Positions 1-5,296 of a stretch of DNA of 13,699 bases are shown here, piece after piece; within the stretch, counting starts at the first letter, position 1; the number at the start of each line of letters is the position of its first letter. Location: assembly GCA_025453475.1 (NCBI GenBank), contig JALOQH010000006.1, forward strand, positions 1 through 13,699, read 5' to 3'. The notes beneath the pieces were generated by a model. The model was given only the letters and a program-made list of their open reading frames with translations. It ran no database searches and had not been told where the DNA came from. This DNA is from an archaeon. GTDB lineage: Archaea > Nanobdellota > Nanobdellia > Pacearchaeales > GW2011-AR1. Both the position numbers and the translations under genes were made by a program.

Positions 1-1797
1 TTTCAATTCTGCTTTTATTTTTTCTTTTGAGCAGCTGAAGTCTGTTTTTGTTAATTCGCCTTCGATTGCAGCCCACATTCTTATGGCTTCTCCGCCGTAA
101 TCTCTCAGGAGCTCCTGCGGATTAATCACATTGCCTATTGATTTTGACATTTTCCTGCCTTTCTCGTCGACAATATGCTGATTTATCCACACGTCTTTGA
201 AACAGGGCTTTCCTGTCTCAAGATAGCCCCGGAGAATTGTGTAATAGAGCCATGTTCGAATAATATCTTTTCCCTGGGGACGGAGAGTTACAGGATATGC
301 TTTTTTGAAGAACTTTTCATCTGATTTGTATTTTATTATGTATAATTCAGAGATTGAAGAGTCCATCCAGGTGTCAAATATTCTCTCTTCGCCTTTCCAT
401 TCTAGCTTTTGGAATTCTTTGTCGCTTATTTTGCCAATCTTCTTGCCTTTTTTGAAAACTTCTGAATCAATGGGAGGGGATTCTGTCCATGGCTGATAAT
501 ATTTGCCTTCTTTGGGCACAGCTACAAACTCTCCAGAATACCATAATGGTATTGGTGTGCCGTAATATCTTCTTCTTGAGATTGGCCAGTCAATTGCAAT
601 TGAGTTTATCCAGCTTTCAAGCAGCGTTCTTGCCTCAGGAGGATAGAAGGTTATGTCATCAAGGAGTTTGAGTATCTTGTTTTTGTATTCGAGTTGTTTC
701 AGATAGAATTCCGGCATTTCTATGAACTCAATTTCTGCGCCAGAGCGCTCTGATACTGGCGTGCGATGCATGATTTGCTCCTGCTTGACAAGAAGTTTCT
801 TTTCTTTCAGGGTTTCTATCATCTTCTCGCGGGCAAGACGCACTTTCAGGCCCTGCAAAAAGCCAGCATGCTCGTTCATTGTGCCGTCTTTGTTGATTGC
901 AATTACAGGTGTTAAGTTCATCTCCCGAAAGAATTGAATATCTGACAAATCGCCTGCTGAGCACATCATTGCAAGTCCGGTGCCTTTGTCAATCTGGGCT
1001 AATGGGTGGGCTACAATCGGAACTTCTTTGTTGAAAATAGGAGTTATTGCGGTTTCTCCCTCAAAATCCTGATATCGTTCATCATTTGGGTTGAAAATAA
1101 CCATTCCGCAGGTTGCAATGAGCTCTGGGCGGGTTGTGCCTATTACAATTTCTTTCTTTGAGCCCTTAACTTTCCATTTTACATGGTTGAATGTTGAGGG
1201 AAGCTCTTTGTATTCAATTTCTGAGTCTGCAATTGTTGTTTGCAATTTGGGGTCCCAGTTATTTATTCTTGTATCTTCGTAGACTAAGCCTTTTTTGTAC
1301 AGGTCGAGGAAGGTTGACTGCGTGACTGAGCGGTATTCTGGAGAGTCAGTTAAGTAAATTGAGCCAATGTGGCTGCCTTCTTTGTAGGATGTGAACGAAA
1401 TCCCGAGTTTTGAGAAAGTATCTGTTGTTTCGGATGAGGTTTCATTAAGAAGCTTCTTGCAGTATTCAACAAACTTGACTCGGCCGAGCTTGAAAGGAGA
1501 AACGTCAAATCTCTTTTCTGTAGCCATCTCAATAGGCAAGCCATTTCTGTCAAGTCCAAGAGGGAAGATGACATCAAAGCCCTTCATTCTCTTGTATCTT
1601 GCAAACATGTCCATGTAACAATAGGTAACTGCCTGCCCAATGTGCACGGGGGCATTAACATAAGGTGGTGGAGTGTCGATTGAGTAGATTTTCTTCTTGG
1701 ATTTAGCATCGAAGGCAAATCTTTCTTCCTTTCTCCATGCCTCGGTTATCTCCTTTTCAACAGCCGGAGACCATCCCTTTATCTCTTTTAATTCCAT
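1..1797 (-). CDS. valS: Valyl-tRNA synthetase, archaeal type (N-terminal 599 residues; C-terminus outside window)
   Basis: Class I aminoacyl-tRNA synthetase that charges tRNA-Val in the cytoplasm. The minus strand reads open from ATG at 1797 to the window edge. Visible: the TPPPYVNAPVHIGQ signature at residues 42-55 (a HIGH variant ending in Gln), GLDRNGLPIE at 81-90, the CP1 editing insertion at about 190-340 with a TTRPEL motif at 221-226, FDTWMDSS at 474-481, and KMSKS at 549-553. NWDPKLQTTIADSEIEY (180-196) and the CSAGDLSDIQFF stretch (279-290) resemble archaeal ValRS rather than IleRS or LeuRS, which would normally show WDCHGLP or other motifs. Full-length relatives run to roughly 800-900 residues, so the anticodon-binding domain lies off the window. 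ATG 1797 is the only sensible start: a TATA box is centred 26.5 nt upstream, and nearer upstream ATGs are out of frame. It is divergent from the endonuclease III gene. IleRS is the main alternative and is unlikely. Confidence 0.87.
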   Translation of the reverse strand, partial: MELKEIKGWSPAVEKEITEAWRKEERFAFDAKSKKKIYSIDTPPPYVNAPVHIGQAVTYCYMDMFARYKRMKGFDVIFPLGLDRNGLPIEMATEKRFDVSPFKLGRVKFVEYCKKLLNETSSETTDTFSKLGISFTSYKEGSHIGSIYLTDSPEYRSVTQSTFLDLYKKGLVYEDTRINNWDPKLQTTIADSEIEYKELPSTFNHVKWKVKGSKKEIVIGTTRPELIATCGMVIFNPNDERYQDFEGETAITPIFNKEVPIVAHPLAQIDKGTGLAMMCSAGDLSDIQFFREMNLTPVIAINKDGTMNEHAGFLQGLKVRLAREKMIETLKEKKLLVKQEQIMHRTPVSERSGAEIEFIEMPEFYLKQLEYKNKILKLLDDITFYPPEARTLLESWINSIAIDWPISRRRYYGTPIPLWYSGEFVAVPKEGKYYQPWTESPPIDSEVFKKGKKIGKISDKEFQKLEWKGEERIFDTWMDSSISELYIIKYKSDEKFFKKAYPVTLRPQGKDIIRTWLYYTILRGYLETGKPCFKDVWINQHIVDEKGRKMSKSIGNVINPQELLRDYGGEAIRMWAAIEGELTKTDFSCSKEKIKAELK

Positions 1798-1819
1798 ATT
1801 TCATCATATGCAGAAGGGA

Positions 1820-1827
1820 TTTTAAAG
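1820..1827. promoter_or_regulatory. Shared TATA box of the divergent valS and nth genes
   Basis: TTTTAAAG on the plus strand reads CTTTAAAA on the minus strand. Its centre is 24.5 nt upstream of the nth ATG (1848) and 26.5 nt upstream of the valS ATG (1797). Both distances fit archaeal TATA-to-start spacing for leaderless mRNAs. No other TATA-like octamer lies in the 50-nt gap, so one box probably serves both directions. Seen in sequence; use in both directions is inferred. Confidence 0.55.
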
Positions 1828-1847
1828 TTGGCGGTTTTGTTGTTTGT

Positions 1848-2453
1848 ATGGATAAAAAGAAGGCGATAAAACAGTTATCTGCGTTGAAAAAGGCAGGCAA
1901 AGAGCTCAGACTTGCTGCTGACGGATGGGACGAGGACTGGAAGACGCTTATTTCAACGGCTCTTTCTGCCAGGACGAGGGATGATGTGACTATCAAGGTT
2001 AGCAATGAGTTGTATAAACGATATAAAACGGTGAGGGAATTAGCAACCGCCAATCCAACAGAGGTTGCAGGCATTATTCGTCCTGTTAATTTCTTCAGGA
2101 ATAAGACAAAGAGCATTATTGCGTGCGCTAAGGCGCTTGTTAAAGAGCATAATGGCAGAGTTCCTCATGATTTTGCTAAACTGACGGAATTGCCTGGGGT
2201 GGGAAGGAAGACCGCAAACGTCTTCTTGGCTGAACAGGGGCATGGAAGGATAGGGGTTGACACTCATGTTGACTATATTACTCATTATTTGGGGTGGACA
2301 AAAGGGAAGACACAAAAGGATGTTGAAGAAGACTTGGAAAAGCTGTTTCCTTCGAGATATTGGAAGGATATAAATTGGATTCTTGTGAGATTTGGGCAGA
2401 CATACAGGGGAAGGAAAGAGAAGAATAAGATTCTTGATTGGGTAAGGAAGTAA
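1848..2453 (+). CDS. nth: Endonuclease III-like DNA glycosylase/AP lyase lacking the [4Fe-4S] cluster
   Basis: Base-excision repair enzyme that removes oxidised pyrimidines and cleaves the abasic strand. The 201-residue protein shows the HhH-GPD core: ALSARTRDD at 38-46, the helix-hairpin-helix LPGVGRKTAN at 115-124 with the catalytic Lys at K121, and the catalytic Asp in VDTHV (D138). In E. coli Nth the equivalents are K120 and D138. The C-terminus (about 175-201) ends in a Lys/Arg-rich tail and has none of the four cysteines of the family's usual [4Fe-4S] loop; the only Cys is at 93. An in-frame ATG at 1737 would add 37 residues overlapping valS; ATG 1848 is preferred because the TATA box is 24.5 nt upstream and the protein then matches the family length of about 210. 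An A/G-specific (MutY) role is less likely, since MutY keeps the cluster and has a long C-terminal domain. Confidence 0.88.
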   Translation: MDKKKAIKQLSALKKAGKELRLAADGWDEDWKTLISTALSARTRDDVTIKVSNELYKRYKTVRELATANPTEVAGIIRPVNFFRNKTKSIIACAKALVKEHNGRVPHDFAKLTELPGVGRKTANVFLAEQGHGRIGVDTHVDYITHYLGWTKGKTQKDVEEDLEKLFPSRYWKDINWILVRFGQTYRGRKEKNKILDWVRK

Positions 2454-2460
2454 ATCCTGA

Positions 2461-2504
2461 TTTCGGATATATGGCTATATGTCATTATGAATATATATCC
2501 GAAA
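2461..2504. repeat. Perfect 12-bp inverted repeat with 20-bp spacer
   Basis: The left arm TTTCGGATATAT (2461-2472) is the exact reverse complement of ATATATCCGAAA (2493-2504). It lies just after the nth stop codon, and its right arm runs into the purine-rich BRE position upstream of the TATA box at 2507. No T-run follows, so a plain terminator is unlikely. It could be an operator for the downstream gene or a stem-loop at the end of the nth mRNA. Confidence 0.7.
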
Positions 2505-2506
2505 CA

Positions 2507-2514
2507 TTTAAATA
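2507..2514 (+). promoter_or_regulatory. TATA box of the DUF5320-like gene
   Basis: TTTAAATA is preceded by CGAAAC, which fits a BRE. By the spacing seen elsewhere in the window, transcription should start near 2536. That leaves an unusually long leader of about 50 nt before ATG 2586. Confidence 0.6.
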
Positions 2515-2519
2515 GTTTA

Positions 2520-2535
2520 ATGAATAGGTATTCAT
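2520..2535. promoter_or_regulatory. Palindromic operator candidate, copy 1
   Basis: ATGAATAGGTATTCAT is a perfect 7-bp palindrome around a GG centre. It starts 5 nt after the TATA box and ends at the predicted transcription start, where a bound protein would block initiation. A near copy sits at the same place in the DUF134 promoter (2906-2921). Confidence 0.6.
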
Positions 2536-2544
2536 AACTAAATA

Positions 2545-2575
2545 TTGCCTGAAAAGGCAGAAAACGAAAACGGAG
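2545..2575 (+). promoter_or_regulatory. 5' leader hairpin with GAAA tetraloop, then a Shine-Dalgarno-like GGAG
   Basis: In the predicted leader, TTGCCT (2545-2550) pairs with AGGCAG (2555-2560) around a GAAA loop, giving six base pairs including one U-G. GGAG at 2572-2575 lies 10 nt before ATG 2586. Most other genes here look leaderless, so a leader with a ribosome-binding site is the exception. Whether the hairpin regulates anything is unknown. Confidence 0.45.
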
Positions 2576-2585
2576 AAAAACAAAA

Positions 2586-2882
2586 ATGCCAGGACAAGAC
2601 GGAACAGGACCAGCAGGCTTCGGAGCGGGGACAGGAAGAGGACTTGGACCATGCGGGGCAGGAATGCAGAGAGGCTTAGCGAGAGGCAGGGGCTTTGGAC
2701 GCGGCTTTGGAAGGGGAATAGGGAGAGGACTCGGCTGGGGATGCGGCTGGTGCCCAATGGCGCAGCAGTCTGCAGAAGTGAACATGACCTCTGCTGAGGA
2801 GAAGAAAATCCTCGAAGCAGAGCTCAAGGAAATTGAAGCAGAAAAAGCAGAAATCGCGAAGCGCCTCAAGGAACTGAAATAA
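2586..2882 (+). CDS. DUF5320-like Gly/Arg-rich small protein with coiled-coil tail
   Basis: 98 residues. The N-terminus MPGQDGTGPAGFGAGTGRG and the Gly/Arg/Phe repeats to about residue 52 match the DUF5320 pattern. Three cysteines follow from this low-complexity part: C23, and a CGWC pair at 53-56 that could bind metal or be redox active. Residues 68-98 are Glu/Lys/Ala-rich heptads typical of a coiled coil, so it probably oligomerises. Function is unknown. DUF5320 genes are commonly found beside DUF134 and NifX-type (dinitrogenase FeMo-cofactor) genes; here only DUF134 is present. The start is set by GGAG at 2572 and by the family N-terminus. It shares an operator-like palindrome with the downstream DUF134 gene. 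The opposite strand has a longer open frame (2285-2869), which is a Pro-rich shadow. Confidence 0.75.
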   Translation: MPGQDGTGPAGFGAGTGRGLGPCGAGMQRGLARGRGFGRGFGRGIGRGLGWGCGWCPMAQQSAEVNMTSAEEKKILEAELKEIEAEKAEIAKRLKELK

Positions 2883-2892
2883 ACCGAGAAGG

Positions 2893-2900
2893 TTTATAAA
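2893..2900 (+). promoter_or_regulatory. TATA box of the DUF134 gene
   Basis: TTTATAAA is preceded by a CCGAGAAGG stretch that may act as BRE. The predicted transcription start is near 2922, giving a leader of about 9 nt before ATG 2931. The DUF134 and Trx-CcdA genes probably form one unit from this promoter. Confidence 0.6.
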
Positions 2901-2905
2901 TCAGA

Positions 2906-2921
2906 ATGAATATGTATTCGT
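2906..2921. promoter_or_regulatory. Palindromic operator candidate, copy 2
   Basis: ATGAATATGTATTCGT matches copy 1 (2520-2535) at 13 of 16 positions. It also starts exactly 5 nt after its TATA box and ends at the predicted transcription start. The first half ATGAATA is identical in both copies; the second half here differs at one base. Confidence 0.6.
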
Positions 2922-2930
2922 AATATCAAG

Positions 2931-3227
2931 ATGGTGCGCCCAAGGTTATGCAGAAGAGTGAGATTCCAGCCAAATGTCAGTTATTTTAAGCCGGCTGGAA
3001 TCCGCATGATTGAACTTCAGGAGAGTGTTCTTAGTGTTGAGGAGTTTGAATCTGTCAGATTAAAAGATTTGGAAGGATTGGAACAGGAAGAATGCGCAAA
3101 GAGGATGAATATTTCCCAGCCTACATTTAATCGGCTTGTTCGCGGGGCAAGAAAGAAGATTGCTGATGCAATTGTGAATGGGAAAGCGATAAAAATTGAG
3201 GGCGGCAACTATAGGATAGGAAGATGA
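2931..3227 (+). CDS. DUF134 family predicted DNA-binding protein (COG1342)
   Basis: 98-residue helix-turn-helix protein. The family hallmarks are all there: N-terminal MVRPRLCRRVRF with a conserved Cys (C7), YFKPAGI at 18-24, VLSVEEFESVRLKDLEGL at 33-50, the HTH at about 50-76 (EQEECAKRMNISQPTFNRLV), then ADAIVNGKAIKIEGGNY at 78-94. The HTH resembles those of sigma-70 region 4. DUF134 proteins are predicted regulators with no settled target. Cysteines at 7 and 55 might sense metal or redox state, but that is conjecture. The stop codon overlaps the start of the next gene (ATGA, 3224-3227), so the two are translationally coupled. The palindrome in its own promoter and in that of the upstream gene makes autoregulation a reasonable hypothesis. 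Confidence 0.88.
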   Translation: MVRPRLCRRVRFQPNVSYFKPAGIRMIELQESVLSVEEFESVRLKDLEGLEQEECAKRMNISQPTFNRLVRGARKKIADAIVNGKAIKIEGGNYRIGR

Positions 3228-4333
3228 AAGGAAGATTTGCTTTATTTGCTGTTGTTTTTGTTTTTATTTTGAGCTTTGTTTCTTTTGCGTCCGCCGGGGA
3301 TGTCTGCATCTACGAATTCTACGGGCAGGGATGCCCGCATTGCGCTGCTGTTGAAGGGCATTTGGACACCCTTGATAAAGCGTATCCAAATCTGGAAATT
3401 CAGAGGTTTGAGATTTACAATGACAGGGAGAATATTGTCTTATTGCAGAAATATTTTGAGAGTTACGATGTCCCCCAGAATCAACAAGGGGTGCCTGCTG
3501 TTTTTGTTTCTGACAGGTATCTTGTAGGAGATAAGCCAATAATAGGCGGGCTTGAATCTTTGATTAATGAAATTGGGAGCGCTGAATGTCCGATTGCAAA
3601 TGGTGTGAATGGTACTGGAGAGGGTGGAGGAAAATCTGCGCTTAAAGCAATTGGACCAGAATTTTACCTGACTATTGTTGGGGCAGCATTTGTTGATTCA
3701 ATAAATCCATGCGCAATCGCTGTTTTATTGATTTTAATGGGTGCGTTATTGCTTGCAGGCGGCAGGAGAAGGGCGTTTTTGACAGGAATCTCTTTTACGG
3801 TTTCGATTTATATCATTTATTTCCTGTTCGGGCTTGGATTGTTCTCGGCTTTGCAGATTTCAGGGCTTTCTTACTGGTTCTATAAAATTGTCGGATTGGT
3901 TGCAATAGTTATCGGGCTTGCAAATATCAAGGATTACTTCTGGTATGGGGCAGGCGGATTCGTGATGGAAATACCAAGGGCATGGAGACCCACCCTTAAA
4001 GGATTATTGAACAAAGTTACAAGCCCTCTTGGAGGATTTTTGATGGGGTTTGTTGTATGCTTCTTTGAATTGCCTTGTACTGGAGGACCTTACTTATTTG
4101 TTCTTGGACTATTGGCTGAGAGGACAACACAGCTTGCTGCAATTCCAATTTTACTATTGTATAATCTCGTGTTTATCCTTCCCCTTATTGCAATAACTTT
4201 GATACTTTACCTTGGGCATTCTTCTGTTGAGAAAGCAAACGAATGGAAGGACAGGAACATAAGAAGGCTTCATTTGATAGCGGGAATTGTAATGCTTGTG
4301 CTTGGTTTGATGGTTGTGCTCGGGTTGGTTTGA
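3224..4333 (+). CDS. Secreted thioredoxin-fold domain fused to CcdA/DsbD-like membrane domain
   Basis: 369-residue thiol-redox membrane protein. An N-terminal signal peptide or anchor (hydrophobic 4-22, AxA site at 22-24) is followed by a thioredoxin-like domain at about 26-125 with the CPHC active site (C37, C40) and the cis-Pro region GVPAV (P91). After a Gly-rich linker (127-136) come about six membrane helices from residue 146 to 369, with paired intramembrane cysteines in NPCA (C163) and LPCTG (C285), as in CcdA and the DsbD core. Known CcdA/DsbD proteins carry electrons from cytoplasmic thioredoxin across the membrane to extracytoplasmic thiol proteins. Here the receiving domain is fused on the N-terminal, outer side. 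It overlaps the DUF134 stop by 4 nt and precedes a DsbA-like gene, so a role in reducing or isomerising disulfides outside the cell is likely. Cytochrome c maturation is a family alternative, but no such genes are nearby. Confidence 0.85.
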   Translation: MKGRFALFAVVFVFILSFVSFASAGDVCIYEFYGQGCPHCAAVEGHLDTLDKAYPNLEIQRFEIYNDRENIVLLQKYFESYDVPQNQQGVPAVFVSDRYLVGDKPIIGGLESLINEIGSAECPIANGVNGTGEGGGKSALKAIGPEFYLTIVGAAFVDSINPCAIAVLLILMGALLLAGGRRRAFLTGISFTVSIYIIYFLFGLGLFSALQISGLSYWFYKIVGLVAIVIGLANIKDYFWYGAGGFVMEIPRAWRPTLKGLLNKVTSPLGGFLMGFVVCFFELPCTGGPYLFVLGLLAERTTQLAAIPILLLYNLVFILPLIAITLILYLGHSSVEKANEWKDRNIRRLHLIAGIVMLVLGLMVVLGLV

Positions 4334-4346
4334 ACCTTTCATATAA

Positions 4347-4354
4347 TTTAAAAA
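4347..4354 (+). promoter_or_regulatory. TATA box of the DsbA-like gene
   Basis: TTTAAAAA is centred 25.5 nt before ATG 4376, predicting a leaderless transcript. The DsbA-like and SufS genes can therefore be transcribed apart from the DUF134 unit. Confidence 0.6.
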
Positions 4355-4375
4355 TCCTTAAAACCCTCCCCCTTT

Positions 4376-5284
4376 ATGGTAATATGCATAATTGCACTTC
4401 CTGTTTTTGCCCTGCTTGGGCTGTTTAGCCTGAAGTACAGGATACTTGCTTGGGAGGCTTTTCATTGCTTGTTCAGAACAGTTGCATTCAAGCCTTGCAA
4501 TACTGGGTTGGATTTGAAGATTAAATCAAAGTTTACTGCCAAGTTAATGTGGTTCCCTGCGCTTGCCCGCGGCTTTTACAAGTATTTTGCAGTGCTGTCT
4601 TGGATATTTGTGATATTGGCTCTTTTGAGTGTTGCTGGAACAGGATATGGGTTGTATAATTACATTAAATACGGGAACTGCAATGGGCCAGATTCCTCGG
4701 CTTTCTGCATATTTAACCCAACAAGGGCTGGGGGAGAGGAGCAGTGCTCTACTTTCACTCAAAAAACAGAGGTTGATGTCAAGAAGGTTAATTTAACCGG
4801 GGCGGTTGTGCGCGGAGCGCTTTATGCGCCTTATGCGATTGTTGAATACGGGTGCTACAGCTGTCATTACACCAAAGAAGCCGAATCCGCATTGAATCAG
4901 GTTCTTGCTAATTATCCAAATGTGAAGCTGTTTTATCTTGATGTGCCTCTGGATATTCATCCTTACAGCGTGGAGGCTGGGGAAGCAGCTATCTGCGCAG
5001 GTGAGCAGGGCAAATATTGGGAATATCATGATTTGATATTCGAGCGACAGGAGAGTTTAAACGACTCCTCATTCAGGGCTTTTGCAAATGAACTGAAACT
5101 GAGCGTTTCTGCATTTGACAAGTGTCTGGATGCGAATTCTACGAAGGCGCAATTGGAAATGCAGAGAGACAATGCATTTGCTGCAGGAGTTTATGGAACC
5201 CCAACATTTATTATTGGCAAAACAGTCTTAGTTGGACCTCAGGAATACGAGGTTTTGGAAAAAGCTGTCAAAAAGCTGATGTAA
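4376..5284 (+). CDS. Membrane-anchored DsbA-like thioredoxin (Thioredoxin_4 type)
   Basis: 302 residues. The N-terminal part has two hydrophobic segments (about 1-19 and 70-97) separated by a basic, Cys-containing loop (C31, C41). A DsbA-like domain follows from about 145 to 302. The active site is CYSC (C160, C163), reached through the strand APYAIVEYGC, and the cis-Pro is in YGTPTFIIG (T275-P276). Other cysteines at 102, 111, 124, 207 and 250 could form structural disulfides. Known members oxidise or isomerise disulfides in exported proteins. The catalytic domain is probably outside the membrane, with the upstream CcdA-fused protein as redox partner. ATG 4376 fits the TATA box. SufS starts 12 nt after the stop, so the two are likely co-transcribed. 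I am sure of the fold; whether it oxidises or reduces is unknown. Confidence 0.85.
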   Translation: MVICIIALPVFALLGLFSLKYRILAWEAFHCLFRTVAFKPCNTGLDLKIKSKFTAKLMWFPALARGFYKYFAVLSWIFVILALLSVAGTGYGLYNYIKYGNCNGPDSSAFCIFNPTRAGGEEQCSTFTQKTEVDVKKVNLTGAVVRGALYAPYAIVEYGCYSCHYTKEAESALNQVLANYPNVKLFYLDVPLDIHPYSVEAGEAAICAGEQGKYWEYHDLIFERQESLNDSSFRAFANELKLSVSAFDKCLDANSTKAQLEMQRDNAFAAGVYGTPTFIIGKTVLVGPQEYEVLEKAVKKLM

Positions 5285-5296
5285 AAAGGCGTTAAA

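Noticed and set aside
1391..1618. 75-codon open frames on both strands inside valS
   Set aside because: Shadows of the valS coding sequence in other frames.
1737..1847. 37-residue N-terminal extension of endonuclease III
   Set aside because: It overlaps the valS start, lies upstream of the TATA box and exceeds the family length.
1757..2116. 119-codon open frame on the minus strand
   Set aside because: Antisense of nth, crosses the shared promoter and overlaps the valS start.
2461..2504. Intrinsic terminator for nth
   Set aside because: The inverted repeat has an AT-rich stem, a 20-base loop and no following T-run; an operator or other role fits better.
2285..2869. 194-codon open frame on the minus strand, Pro-rich
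   Set aside because: It is the antisense of the Gly/Arg-rich DUF5320 gene and the nth end; low-complexity codons keep the frame open and there is no family resemblance or promoter.
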